From positions 18,647,154-18,711,153 of the forward strand of contig NC_083648.1 of assembly GCF_963576545.1 (NCBI RefSeq): 64,000 bases of DNA, read 5' to 3'. A model generated the notes under the pieces. That model made no database searches. It saw nothing but the letters and a program-made list of their open reading frames with translations, and was not told where the DNA came from. This DNA is from Limanda limanda. Its lineage: Eukaryota > Chordata > Actinopteri > Pleuronectiformes > Pleuronectidae. Of the stretch, positions 1-12,085 are shown piece by piece. The translations under genes and the position numbers were made by a program. Numbering within the stretch: position 1 is the stretch's first letter; every line of letters starts with the position of its first letter.

Positions 1-1640
1 TTGAGTTTAGTGCACAAACAAACCCTAAAGAGTCCTTTGTCTAAATCTAGTCGCTCTAACAATTGCCTATATTTAAACACTGTCAGATAAAGCTGTAGAA
101 AGAAATGCTACTTTGATTTAAGTACCATTAAAACTTGAAAGGCAAACCTCTGCCATGACCACCAGTCCCCTCCTGAAACCATATTTAAATGGACTTGATT
201 GTGAATTTTGTAAGTGAAAAGAAATTCCTGGATCTGGATCTGCCCCAAAACCAAAGGCTTCTTCCTTTGGTTGTGTTCGACTCCTCCACAAAATCTCATG
301 GAAATCCCTATCAGTTGTTGCGTAATGAAAACACAACCTCCTTTGCTGACGTAATTTCCCCCCTCAAATATAAATAATGTGAAGACATTTAATCAAACGT
401 CAGATTTGAAAAGTTCTTTGTTTAGAGGATTAGATTCTAAATAGCTTCAACTTTCTGACATGTTTCTTAACTGTAGAAACAAATGTGATGCTTGTTACAC
501 AAGACTAGTTCACAACTGATCAGCATGCACAATATCTGCTCCTTGAAACTGAATGCAGCCATTTTGTTCTAGAACATTTTTTGGTCATTTTATTTCCTTT
601 ATTGATCAGACGGAGTGTAAAGTGAGAGAGGGGAGGACACGGAGCAAAGTTCTGCAAATCAAGAAAGGAAACTGCAGAGGACTGAAGCCATTCACTCTCC
701 ATGTGAGCTTCCTGACACCTGGTCGTCCGTTTCTACACACTTCTGCTTTTCCTGCAGTTTGCAATTGTACAGTTAAAAAAAGTCACAAGTGGAAGTTGTC
801 AGTCTGGCCTGGTGTGAACACAGCCACAGTTCTGAGAGGTCTTATAAATACATTGACAGTTAATTTCCCATTTGTGTTAGACAAACCGAAAGAGCAACAT
901 TACAGGTGAAATCATCATCCACTAATCTCATTTAACTACATGACAAGTTCTTTATATAAATGAGGCAAACCATGAAATTTTGAATGATAAACAGCATGAG
1001 GTTCGGACAAATGTGGTTATATTCCTATGAGATTGTGTGCGTGTCAGTAGCAGCCTCTTGTACCGACAGTAAGTTTGTAAAGGCAGTATAGCAGAATTAA
1101 GCATGAGAAAAATAATGGCAGAATAACTGCCACCAAGGAGTTCGTGTTTCATCTGTATTTGTGAGTAAAGCCTAACCCTCCTAAGTACAGGATGGATTAT
1201 CATGGAACTTGTGGTACGAGTCAGGGAATAGTTCAATGATCTCGATGAAGGTAATCAGGCATGTTCAGAGGGACTGATATTTATGGGTGAGTTTAACGGG
1301 ACTGTTTGGTTTTAGGTGAGGTACCCGCCCCCAAGGTTATATTCTAGTTTTAACTATTTAATCATAAGTGCAGTACCTGCAGGTAGAGATGCATCATATA
1401 ATGGGTCCACGGCCCCTCACCCTCCATATAAAGGCTCTGTAATGTCTGTGTTGAATGTCTCAACACTTAACTAATGAAAAAATGGCATCTGCCACAATAA
1501 TGAGTGTCTACGGCTGCTTACTAAAAAAATAATTAAATCAGCCTAGCTACTTTGTCATATTCCTTCTTAAAAAATCCAAAATCTAAATTATAATGCCACG
1601 TCAAGTTATTAGCAATGATGAAGTTTTAAACACCAACGTT
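1..1640. other. intergenic stretch left of nasp, no gene seen
   Basis: I see no gene here. The open frames are short, none resembles a protein family I know, and none joins to others through good splice sites. The sequence is AT-rich and unique-looking, with no clear repeat. It lies beyond the predicted 3' end of nasp. Confidence 0.6.
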
Positions 1641-1656
1641 TTATCAAATTAGATTC

Positions 1657-1662
1657 TTTATT
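1657..1662 (-). terminator. nasp: nasp polyadenylation signal (AATAAA on minus strand)
   Basis: TTTATT on the plus strand reads AATAAA on the minus strand, about 1.0 kb downstream of the nasp stop codon. It is the best canonical signal past the stop and would give a 3'UTR of roughly 1,030 nt, with cleavage expected near 1640. Confidence 0.6.
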
Positions 1663-2675
1663 CAACTTTACAAATACACATGTGCCATACAGGAACATAA
1701 CAGGCATAGTTATAGATGCATATTTACAACAGCAAACAAGTCCGACAAGAACAAGTGGTTGGCGGGACGGTGAATCTCTTGGGCGCAGAGGAAAGTCAGG
1801 AGGGAAACCAGGTTCACTTACTGAGAGAGGGAAAAAACTTAAATTAGGGACACAGCAAAAAAATTAAAATCCATCCGACATGAACCCTGTTAGTGCTATA
1901 ACTCGAACACTGGTCCTTTTGTTCCAAGTGAAACTGTTCAAGGTGCATTCATGTGTTCCCATTGCACAGTGGGCATCAGGGAGCCCTTTTTGGTTTTGAT
2001 ACTTTCACTAGTTATCTATAGATCATTTCAAAATAGCAAATAATATCACTTTATTTTCTAATTTAATGATTCATCATGGCTGCACCCACTCCGAGAAGAG
2101 AAGGTCATTAGGTACACATCACTTCATATGTGATTTAAGCAGGAATAGACAAACATGGTATTTTAGCCTTTTCTTTCGCAAAATGTTGAGGGTCTCTCAT
2201 ACACACCTCTACAGACCACATCAGAAATGTAATGATACAGAGGAAGCCTTGTAGCATGCATGAAGAAAGTATTGAGCATAACATGAGGGGAAAACCTGGT
2301 TAAAAAGAAGTTGGAACACTTCCTTCTAAAGTTCCCTCTGGCTCATGTTTTCTCCACAATGAGCATGCACCAGGTCTTTAAAAAGGGCTCGTTCTCCTTA
2401 CAGCAGAGCCAGCAGGGGGCAGTGTCCCGACCGAGCAGAATCTGTTGAGGACGATCACTTTCCCCCTCTGATATGGCCACTTATGACACCGACAGCCACA
2501 AGTGAGCAAAGCTACGAGGGGTTCAGACACGTTTCTTTTAAACTATTATTAACTTTAGGAACTGTTCTGTTTATTTTGTCAGGGGAACTGAACTCCCGTG
2601 TAATTTGAATCATGGTGACCGGGGAGTTTAACACTGAAGTCTCACCTGTCGAATTCCATACTGTTTGTTTTGCCG

Positions 2676-5600
2676 TCAGTTTTTGCTGCCGGCTTTGTCG
2701 ACTTTGTCAGTGGGAGACTCGTGCTTCACCTTCTTCACCGCACCCTCCTTCACTGGACTCTCCTCGGGTTTCCTCTGAAATACACAAAACGTGTTCATTC
2801 ACAGGAAAACTGGGCCGTTTATCCTTAGGTTGCAATATTTTGAGTTTTGACTGAATATCCAGCTCCACACTCACCTTCTTCCTGACCAGGTGGGAGATGT
2901 CAGAGACTGCAGCCGAGGACGAGTGTCCGTTGGTGGAACTGACTCTTTTAGGTGATGTGCCGTTCACCTGGACGGGAAAAATAAAATGATGCGATCGTTC
3001 CTCAAGAAATTTGCCCAGTCATTTTATGTGGTTAATATCTAGGTATACATTAGTTTAAAAAAATTATAATGCCTACTTATTTGGATTTGGTATGTACACT
3101 TACTTTTGAACTGGAGGCAGCGTCACCGTTCTGTAGAGCAGACTCTGGGAATGCAGAGGAAGTAGAGCCTCCCCCCTGACAACAACATTAATCATAGAGT
3201 TAAAATATTGTTTATATATGGACTTTATAAATCACACCATAGTCACAAGCTGAATGAAAGTCCACAACATTTTTAAAAGGCTCATAATCAGATACAGGAA
3301 CATTTTAGGAGCAACATCACTGCAGACAGCAGGACACACTACAGGTTTAAGACAGTTCATTAAAATGTTTTTACACATTTTAAACTCAATAAGACTTGTC
3401 CCATCACTATGAAGACAATGATTCAGGCTCCATCATGTAAGGTGGAGAGTTTGAAGAGGACGATGACGTCACTGACTCACCAGTGCATCCTTCACAGACC
3501 CCAAAGCAGCACTTGTCATTTTTAGTCCCTCTGTGGCATCCTCCACCTTCTCCTTGATCTCTGGGAGCAGAGCCTTCAGCTCCTCCATCTCCTTCCTCTC
3601 GCCGGGCAGAGCCTCCGGGCCCTCGGCCTTGTCCAGCAGCTGCTGCAGCTTGTCTGAAGGACAAGGTGGACGTGTTCGCTCAGACACTGGGGCTCATCGT
3701 ACCATTTGAGAAAGAAAAATCCCCCCCCTGCTTACCCAGCCTGCTCTTTATGACGGAGATGGAGCAGTTCAGCTGGTCCACAGCCAGGTGGTACTGGAGG
3801 TTCAGGCTGTAGGTCAGGCCCAGCTGGTAGTGAGTCTCAGCCAGCAGGCGGCTGTCGGAGTCCAGGTGTTTCACCTGCAGCTTCAGACACTCCTGGAAAT
3901 CCTCCAACGCCTGGGAGTAGTTTCCTGAGGAAATAACAAAGGAACTCATCACCCACTGCTCAAGGTAATTCCAGGGGTTAAGGTGGAATTGATGCCACTG
4001 ATTTCTTACTAAGTGACAGTATCATCTCAAGGGGTTGATTTTAGTTTGGTTTAGTTTGTGGTGCCTGTAAATTGTTCCTGTGACAAAACAACTTTTGAAT
4101 TTTTTCCAATGCAAGAGAGTAAAACCCTGGGAGCCCCCCCACACCTCCATGAATGTATCTCTTATTTTGTCTTGATTGTGATTTTTTCACAAGGATAAGA
4201 CTTCAGCATTCAGTTTAAGTACAACTGCCTATGTTGTTTTTATTTTTGTTTTGTTACAAAAAATATATGCATGTTAATAATGCGACTTTATCATAATTAT
4301 CGTACATTATTTGGCCTCCTCCCTCAGTCAGACATTTTGTTGGGGTCATAGTAAAACGAGGAGATGAGCGGGTCCACTTGTTCGTACCTGATTCAGCAGA
4401 AACTTCACCCAGTCTCAGGTGGGTCTGCGCTGCCATCAGCTGATCATCCTTAGACTCTTTCCTTATTAAAAGAAAAAGAAAAGAAAGACGTCACCATGGA
4501 GACTGTAGCTCAGTGACTACAAAGTTCATATCCTAACCATCAGGGCTTCAAACCCATCTGGAGCTTCCGTTACCTCTTGTAAATGACCTTGGCCACTTCC
4601 AGCATCTCCCAGGCGAGCTGCAGGTTCCCCACCTCCTCCCCCTCCTCATCATCATCCTCACTGTCCTGAGGAAACACACCAACGAGTGATTTAAACTCCC
4701 ACTCGGACAATCACATGCCCGGCCCAGTCATTTTCATTTGTGCTGGAGGTGATTGGTCAAGTACCTTCTCAGCGGTGGCGTCTCCTTCGCCTTGCTCTTG
4801 TGCGTCAGCCTCCATTTCCTCCTCTTCCTCCTCCTCGCCTTCTTCTTCACCGTCTGGAAACATAAGTGTTTAGATGACCTTAGCAACATGTCATAACAAC
4901 CATCACAATCCACAGTTAAAATGTAAGACTGTATGTAATGGACAGACACCTTCTGCTTCCTCTGCTGATTTCTCGCCTTGTTTCTCATTTTCCTTCTCGT
5001 CTTCAGTTTCAGTAGATTTGTCTTCAGTAACCTTGCTCTTCTTTTCCTCCTCTCCCTTCTTTGCTGCTTTCTGTTGTGCATCACCAGCGGAGGCCTTCAC
5101 CACGGCACCGTTCTTCTCTGGCTTTTCGCTCTGCTTCCCTTCAGACTTTTGGGCATCTTCGTCTTTCTTGTCTGGGTTTTCGCTCTGCTTCCCTTCAGCC
5201 TTTTGGGCATCTTCGTCTTTCTTCTCTGCCTTTTCACTCAGCTTTCCTTCAGCCTTTTGGGCATCTTCGTTTTTCTTCTCGGCCATGGCGTCGTACACCT
5301 GAACCCTCATCTCGTCTCTGGTCTTCTCTGTTGGGTTAGAGAGCAGAGTTAGGATGAGGAGAAAAGTGAATGCACAAAAATGACCGTGATGCTCCACCAA
5401 CTCCTTTTCCTCACCATCAATGTTTTCTGTGCTCTCAACATTGGAGTCTTTGGGTTTCTCTTCCTCCTCATCTTCTTCAGGAACTCCTTCCAGAGCGTTA
5501 CCCAGGACTGAGTTCTCCATCCTGCAACAATACAGTTGTTTAGTCTGCACACTATCACTACTTTTTAAAGCACAGTCATTAAAACTGTGTGGGGATAAGT

Positions 5601-7264
5601 CCAGGATGGAGGGGATTAAACTGCAGATCATGCATTTTGTGAAACAATGAAAATCAGAGAAAACGGGATGAAAACTGAAGCCGTTGTCAGACAAACTCTG
5701 GAAAATGTCCGTAAAATTGGGTCCGGACGTTTTCAGGAGTTTGTGTTTCACATATGAAGAGCGAAGCAGGAGATTGTACGAGTCAGATGCGTTCACAACC
5801 GGAAAACATCCGGAACATTGAGACATTGAAACAGTGGTGCTTGTGCAGAGCATGCAGGAAAGTAAATCGCACATTGCAGAAATCTGTATTTTTGTTACAG
5901 TAGAGCTAAAATGAAAAAGATTCAGGTGGCATTTAACGCAGCATTTAGAATCTTTCTTAAGCTCCCAAGATGGAGTCAGATCTCTGTGGCCTGTCATGTC
6001 CCTACCTTCCATGCGGTCTTAAAATCTTTAGGTACAGATTTATGGGTTGATTAATGACAAAAGCTATTCTTCTTGTTTCTGGAAACACTGGAACAAATGC
6101 CTGTAGTTGTCTTAGCAATGATCTCAATATTCTGATTTGTCAGCTGCTATGGTCGTAGTTATGTTGTTTGTATATTAAATGTTGACTTTGTGTCTGCGAT
6201 CAAGTTGAACTGAATTGTTCGCAGCACATCGAAACAGGTCTTCATCACCAAAACCTCTCAAATGGTGTCATCTTTCCAACTTCACATCTTTGTTGTCAAA
6301 TTCTACTTGTATTTGAAGGTTTTCTTTTTAGATCAGCATGTTAGAAACTTCCTCAACACACCCACTCGTTCACTGGGAATTTTATGGACATTTTCTTTAT
6401 TGTGACATGCGTTCACTCAGACCTTTACCAAGGGACTGGCAGGAAAAACTCTGTAAAATATCTGGAACAAATGACTCAGACACTTGGGTTCTACCATACA
6501 GCCCTTGTGGAAAACTCTGGAGGTTAGTGCATGTTTGAGAGCAGCTTAATCTCTCTGATCTTACCGTGCCAGGTCCAGCAGCGCCTTACCGCACCAGAAG
6601 AAAGCCTCTCCACACTCATCAGCTGTGTCGCCATACTCTTTAGCCCTAAAATGAAAAAAACTCTTTAAAACATTTATTAAAGTGGCAACGATTAGTGAAA
6701 TAATTTATTTGTCGCACAACAAAATAAAATATGTTGAAATATTTGTGTTAATATTTCAATGAAAACTAAATATCTGATGGGTCAAACTCCTCAGAAGTGA
6801 GAATGTTCTGCTTTACTTTTACCTACATGACAATAATCTGGATCTGTTTAGGTACTGACAGTTGATTAGTTTGCGTAAATGACATTGATTAGCTGCAAAA
6901 CATGTCAAATAATCATTGTTCATTCTTAGTTAATGCAAACTTTTTAACATTATGTAGTAGACAATCACATTTCCACAAAGAAAAAACCCCAGAGACAATC
7001 AAAACGAGACAAAGAGACTTTCAAAATAAAAGTATTTCCTTTAGAATACGTCATGTAGGCGCATGTCTGACTTGTTGGATTGAATCCAGATGTGTGTGAG
7101 ATCTACAGACTTTGTATTCTGATGTGTGTGTGAAGCTGCTTCGGTTTGAGGATCTAGACTCACAGCATGCCACAGGCCTCCTGCAGGGCGCTCACCGCCT
7201 CCACCACCTTCCCCATCACCAGGTGCTTCTTCCCGGTGCCGACCAGCTTGTTGGCCTCCTCCAT
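2676..7264 (-). CDS. nasp: nuclear autoantigenic sperm protein (histone chaperone NASP), 12 coding exons
   Basis: NASP binds linker H1 and H3-H4 in the nucleus and maintains the soluble H3-H4 pool. Coding exons on the minus strand are 7264-7164, 6645-6565, 5521-5415, 5327-4950, 4853-4765, 4665-4574, 4461-4388, 3924-3736, 3653-3481, 3175-3104, 2967-2875 and 2774-2676, giving 515 residues in frame. The SHNi-TPR architecture is visible: a first TPR ([20 protein letters not shown], then the [12 protein letters not shown] stretch), a long acidic/KE-rich insert, later TPRs ([20 protein letters not shown]), a coiled coil ([17 protein letters not shown]), the family motif DISHLVRKK and a basic tail. 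The start is chosen because no ATG occurs upstream for over 350 bp. An acceptor-like site at 7276 suggests a non-coding first exon. The length is close to the somatic form. Three 18-residue repeats lie in the acidic insert (residues 113-166). Confidence 0.93.
4497..4572 (+). repeat. tRNA-like (SINE-like) fragment in nasp intron
   Basis: A GTAGCTCAGT stretch resembling a Pol III A box is followed about 45 bases later by GGCTTCAAACCC, resembling a B box. It does not fold into a convincing tRNA and carries no clear acceptor stem, so it is more likely a decayed tRNA-derived repeat than a tRNA gene. Confidence 0.3.
5119..5280 (-). repeat. nasp: 54-bp coding tandem repeat, three copies, in nasp exon 4
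   Basis: Three consecutive 18-codon units encode variants of [18 protein letters not shown]; the first has N for D and a different end, and the third starts DKK. A partial fourth unit (EKNG) follows. The repeat sits inside the acidic, histone-interacting insert that interrupts the TPR array, so copy number would change the length of a disordered charged segment without breaking the frame. Confidence 0.9.
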
Positions 7265-7616
7265 GTTAGCGACACTGGACAGAGAAACACACGTTTCAGA
7301 TAAATCTCTGGTGGAAAAACAGCTGCTGTGGTTCAGTGTCTCGGTCTTCTTCCGGTTCCTCTGGTGTGTGGCACCGTGGATACAGACCTTGTTCTGACAG
7401 GGACAACAGACGGTGACACTACACGTGATGTCCGGAGGTTTGAGTGTTGGTTCGTCTCTGGCGCTGCTCCCACTGTCAACTCTTCTGTTTCAATTTGGCG
7501 CGAAATATTCCTGCCTTTTCCGGTCGACTTCCGTGTTCGTCACCTAGCGCGGGAGACTTCTTAAAGGCACAGAGCACCACAAGATAACAATTTACTCGAT
7601 GACTCCTTCTGTGGTA
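7265..7616 (-). promoter_or_regulatory. nasp: nasp promoter and 5' leader region
   Basis: This 350-bp stretch is CpG-richer than its surroundings and contains no upstream ATG on the minus strand. It holds a palindromic E2F-type site (7494-7505) about 230 bp before the start codon. A non-coding exon is likely, because a pyrimidine-rich acceptor ends at 7276, eleven bases before the ATG. Confidence 0.55.
7494..7505. promoter_or_regulatory. nasp: palindromic E2F site TTTGGCGCGAAA
   Basis: TTTGGCGCGAAA satisfies the E2F consensus TTTSGCGC on both strands (TTTGGCGC on plus, TTTCGCGC on minus). NASP is an S-phase-linked histone chaperone, so E2F control of this promoter is plausible. Binding itself is inferred. 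Confidence 0.6.
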
Positions 7617-7624
7617 CTACTACT

Positions 7625-9143
7625 CAGGGCCGGCCCTGGCAATGTTGGCGCCCTAGGCGGGGTTTCAGAATGGCGCCCCCCCCAACATACACACGCAAAT
7701 TGTCATGCATCCCCAAGAACTTTTGGACTGTATACAGATGCACACACAGGCAGACAAAATTGTAAGCTATAAAAAATAATAAAAATATATAATAAAAATA
7801 TAAAAAGTCTGAACTCAGCTGTACTGACAGCATATCATGTCATGTCGACAAAAATAAACATTAATGATGAATTGGGGTGATTCTACCTCTATATTGTTCT
7901 TTCTTCTCCTCCCCTACTTTGCTGCGCTTTCTGAATCGTGCACCTGATAATTTAATCCTTTTTTGACTCATCTTCAACTCTTACCACAGTCTAACACGCC
8001 TCCCCACACACACACACAAGAGAGTATGTGCTTGTGTGTTTCTGTCTGTTTAGACACAACTGACAAATGTGTGGATTAAGCAGTGTTTGGCAAGTTACTG
8101 AAAATTAGTAATTAGTTACAGTTACTAGTCACTTCTTTTAAAAGTAATTGATTTACCCCACCAGTTACTGTATATCAAAAGTAATTAGTTACTAGGGAAA
8201 GTAACTTTTAAGTTACCTTTATGTCTGCTTTTTAAATGTAATGAATATGAACAGTACTGGACAGTCAAACACAATACATATATTTTTTAGACCTATTTAT
8301 TGTAATCAACAGGGCAACAGGCCCATTTGTGGGTCATTTGGTACCGGGCCGCACAGAAAGAATAAACATTTTACATGTTTTCTGTTTTATCTATTATCCG
8401 GTAGTTTTTCCAAAATAAAACCGTTTTATTTTGAAAAATTACCGGATCCTCTGCGTTATGACTCATGCTTTATGCATGTCAAGACGCTCGTCTCGGTCAC
8501 GTCACTTTTTCGCTGACCACAAACCAGCACGGTATTTGTCGGACCCATTTGTCAACAAACCAGGTGAATCCAGCAGGTCTGTTTAAGGAAAAGATCAGCT
8601 GCCCGAGATCACAAATGACGGCGGCCCTTAAAGTATGTTTGAGAAAACAACTCTGCCGGTGTCCTGGATTAAAGTCACGGCAGAATACCCTGAGATCGCC
8701 ACAACAGCACTTACAACTCTGTTGCCATTTCCGACATCATATCTGTAGTGACATGATAGATCGTTTGAAATATATCAATTTTCAGTGTGTTTTCCGGCCC
8801 GATTTGCTCGCAGCGAGCGAAAAAAATAGAACAGACCCCGGAACCATCGCTGCAGATCGCGAGCCGGCCGCGGCGCTGCCCGCAGCTTCCCGGCACAACG
8901 CTGCCGGTGCGAACAGCCCAATTATTTAACATGGGCGCGGAAAGGAAGCGGACAGCTTTCGTGGCGCCTCGCTGCGCTCCTATCTCCGGTGCGTCCCCGG
9001 GTTTAGAAGATGATGTTGTGATGTGAATGTTTTGGTTTATATTGCATGTGTCACGTCATGATAAATCAGTCCCTTGTGCCGCCCTCTCGGCATTTTGCGC
9101 CCTAGGCAACCGCCTACTTCGCCTATGCCAGGAGCCGCCCCTG
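7625..9143. mobile_element. hAT-like non-autonomous DNA transposon, 1,519 bp
   Basis: The left end (CAGGGCCGGCCCTGGCA) and the reverse complement of the right end (CAGGGGCGGCTCCTGGCA) form imperfect terminal inverted repeats, and related GCGCCCTAGGC motifs lie just inside both ends. Both sides are flanked by CTACTACT (7617-7624 and 9144-9151), an 8-bp target duplication as expected for hAT, although the surrounding (CTA)n makes it less than decisive. There is no intact transposase frame. An internal near-perfect palindrome lies at 8396-8447, and a GTTACT/AGTAAC-rich block at 8090-8220 may be a nested older element. Confidence 0.72.
8396..8447. repeat. internal palindrome of the hAT-like element
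   Basis: Arms of 25 and 24 bases (8396-8420 and 8424-8447) flank a 3-base centre. They differ by one substitution and one indel. Such subterminal palindromes are common inside non-autonomous DNA transposons. Confidence 0.85.
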
Positions 9144-9800
9144 CTACTACTACTAGTGCTACTGTTACTACCATAGCAACACAACAACAAATACTACTAC
9201 TACTAGAACAACTACAATAAGTGAATGAGTGAATGAATGAACAAAAAGTTTATTTGGACATTTTAGAAAAAGGAAAATTACAATATTTCATGTGCAAATT
9301 TGATATCTGAAGAGAGTCTGAATGAAGCATGGACTTGGTCACTGAAAGTCGTGTCTGTTAATACTACTTCTACTTTTACTGCTACTATTACATTTGCTAT
9401 TTGCCCTCTGGTCAGATCCACGCGATCTTCGCTCTGCTGCGACGTCACAGTCACTTCTGTGACTGTGACTCCTGCTGAATGAAACAAATTTCCAAGTCTA
9501 AAGTCCAAATTCTATTTGTGTCATTAGTAGTAGCACAAATAGACGGTGTACTCTTATATATGATATGATACTGATATATGTATCGTGTTTCTAGGTGTTG
9601 CACAACAAATTTGTGCAATGAAAATCAAGCTTTCTAATTCAAACATGACCACAACTACAACCACTACAAATACTATTGAAATACTATTGGTACTACTCTC
9701 ATTACAATACTACTGTTTATGTCAATCCAAATGGGACACATACTGTTTACCACTACTACCTCACATACTAATATACATACTACTACTACAGCCGCTATAC
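9144..9800. repeat. degenerate (CTA/CAA)n trinucleotide tracts
   Basis: Runs of CTACTACTACTA and related CAACAACAA and ACTACAACC units occur at 9144-9210 and again at 9640-9790, with unique AT-rich sequence between. The hAT-like element appears to have inserted into the left tract, since the same units lie at 7615-7624. Confidence 0.6.
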
Positions 9801-10078
9801 TGGCCATTAATGTGTTTGGCTGATGATTTGAATTAAAAACGATCTGCAGATATCTTACTTTGAAAAGAAGACAGATTAAATCACATTTGTCATACTATAT
9901 TATGTGTTTATTTTTGTGAATAATAATATTCATTTTTGTCTCCTATTTATTAGATTATATGTTTAATATTGAGGATTTTGGATGTCCACTACTACTGCAG
10001 GCCAGTGTTTAAGCTGTTCACTATAAGATATATTAGATAATAAGATGATTCATCAGAGAAATTAGACAGTGGTGGTAT

Positions 10079-10080
<2 letters not shown>

Positions 10081-10133
<53 letters not shown>

Positions 10134-10193
10134 TGTCTGTGTGTGTCTGTGTGTGTGTGAGTCTGTGTGTCTGTGTGTGTGTATCTCAGTATG
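10081..10193. repeat. (TG)n microsatellite
   Basis: About 50 bp of pure TG dinucleotide is followed by interrupted TGTGTC/TGTGTA units. It is a simple repeat in the intergenic region and is likely polymorphic. Confidence 0.95.
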
Positions 10194-10859
10194 TGTGTGC
10201 TGTATAAGTGCAGTCACAGGCTGCTGTCACGTCCTGCTGTGAGACCCAGGGATTGTCCAGCTCCCTCCTGAGCTCCTCCTGCTGACTTCGCTGCCTCGCT
10301 GCCTCGTCAAGACGAGTCTGGACCTGGCAGCCAATCAACCTCACACTGAGATGGTCCCACTCACACTGCCATCACTGCAGAGACCACTTTAACAGCTATA
10401 ATTTATCTGTTCAAAGCCCCAAACACCATAACACAGCTCATTCAATCACACACTCCACTGTTATTTCACAGAATGGAAATACTCAGAGGGGGTTTATCAT
10501 AGATAAAGTCAATAATGTGGTGGATAAAAAAACAATAACCAAGTGAAGAGACAGTGATCAGTTTATGTACTCGCTCAGCCTTTTAGCACAGAATCTTCTC
10601 TTGAGACCGAATGATCAAATTAATCAAGCTGTTATTTTATGATTATAAATATAATTTTAGATCAAATTGGCGACAATGAGCCAAAGGAAATAAGTCCAGA
10701 TAGAATACATTTTGAACCAATTCAATTTTCCTTTTTTCTAGATGTCTGCTGCTCACATTTGGTGGGGGCATTGGTGGTTGCCAAGCAATACACTTGTGAT
10801 AAAATACCCATAGAACAGTTAAGCAGCATACAAAACAACTATTAATCCACCATTGAATG

Positions 10860-11160
10860 CAGCATGTGAAGCATCGAGACAGAGGCTCCTGTATCCCCTA
10901 ATGCCAATGCTCTTCATGAGGAGATATTCACACAACTGCATTCATTTACTAAGATATGATCAAATGGTCCAACACTTTGCGCCAATCCTTCAGTCCAGCA
11001 CCGCATAATTTAAAAAAAAGAAAGCATTTTGATATTTTGCAGACGCTGATGGAGACCATTATCACGAGGGCCCTTCAGACCTCCATTTGTTTCGGAATCA
11101 GCAGGGGAGCAGCTGCACTAATTATTGGCACATTTTGAGACGGGAGATGAACACAAGGCA
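10860..11160. promoter_or_regulatory. candidate conserved non-coding element (enhancer-like)
   Basis: This is an unannotated block of unusually complex sequence without repeats or good reading frames. Near its right end an E-box CAGCTG (11110-11115) lies three bases from a homeodomain core TAATTA (11119-11124), with further AT-rich homeobox-like and CATTTGTTT-like motifs around it. The style resembles vertebrate CNEs. This is pattern recognition only; no alignment was possible. Confidence 0.35.
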
Positions 11161-11411
11161 TCGTTTGATCACTCGCCCACCGCTGTCTAACTAACAGGAT
11201 GTCATTGTGTGTGCCCCCTCTTATCTGGCCCTTGATGCTGCGACCATGGCAACAGTGTGCAAAGACGTTGCTCTGTGGCAGTGGGGAAGAGAGGGGGGCA
11301 GGCTGAGCAGATAACAGCCACCAACACTCAGGTGAAATAATAATGCACTGCAGGCTTTCTCTCCAAGCAGTGGAATGAAAACATGTGGTACTTTGCTGGA
11401 TAACATATATT

Positions 11412-12085
11412 TAGGGCCCGAGCACCGAATGGTGAGAGGCCCTATTGAATCTGTAAGGATTATTATTTTTCACCCGACAAAAGGATGGGTTTTTTGAGGG
11501 CTTCAACGTGCTCAAGAAGTTTCTAAACTTTGCAGTAAATTAGAAATTGGTGAAAATGTACGTATTCTGGAGTCTTTGGAAATGGGCGTGGCAAAATGGC
11601 TCAACAGCGCCCCCTGGAACCCAGCCCCTAGGTTTCCACATAACCGATTTCCACCAAAATCGGGACACGGGTGTATCGTGACTAATCATAGAAAAAAGCC
11701 TCAAGGAGCATTATGAAAATCGCAACAGGAAACCCGCCATTTTCCATTTAGTGGCCATTTTGGCCATATTCCACATTTTTACTTTGAAGTACTTGTCTCA
11801 GGACTTTTTTCAGATCAACTTCAAAGTGTGAGTGTTGTCACAACAAGATGGAGATGAAAACTGATTTAGAGATCTTTTTTTTGTCACACCGTGTGACCGT
11901 GGCATGGCGTCAAAGTTTGATTAAACGCCATCAAAACACGTGCTTCTGTATCTCAGACATCTTTGGTCCAATCGAGTCCATACTAGACATGTGAGACAAG
12001 AGTCGTGACCTGAAGACATCTACACAGAAATTATGACTTAAAATCGCAGCGCTCCCTGGTGGCAACAGGAAATTAAATCAGCATG
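11412..12085 (+). mobile_element. teleost repeat with GGGCCCGAGCAC end, left half
   Basis: The repeat begins TAGGGCCCGAGCACCGA, an end I recognise from a very common teleost interspersed repeat. It continues through typical internal phrases (GGGCGTGGCAAAATGGC, CAGCGCCCCCTGG, TGGCAACAGGAAA) and stops near 12085 without its other terminus. The complementary right half, in the same orientation, lies at 16500-17122 on the far side of the UGT gene. The family class is not certain to me. Confidence 0.7.

Noticed and set aside
553..909. 118-residue frame left of nasp
   Set aside because: No family resemblance, no splice-supported partners, and low-complexity composition typical of chance frames.
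4874..5352. Three open frames on the plus strand over nasp exon 4
   Set aside because: They are antisense shadows of the low-complexity, KE-rich coding repeat and show only S/F-rich composition.
4903..6012. 369-residue open frame on minus strand
   Set aside because: It reads through two nasp exons and the introns around them. The true exon boundaries at 5521, 5415, 5327 and 4950 follow GT-AG signals and the family alignment.
8465..8929. 154-residue frame inside the hAT-like element as transposase
   Set aside because: No hAT dimerisation or catalytic motifs; composition looks like random frame through GC-rich sequence.
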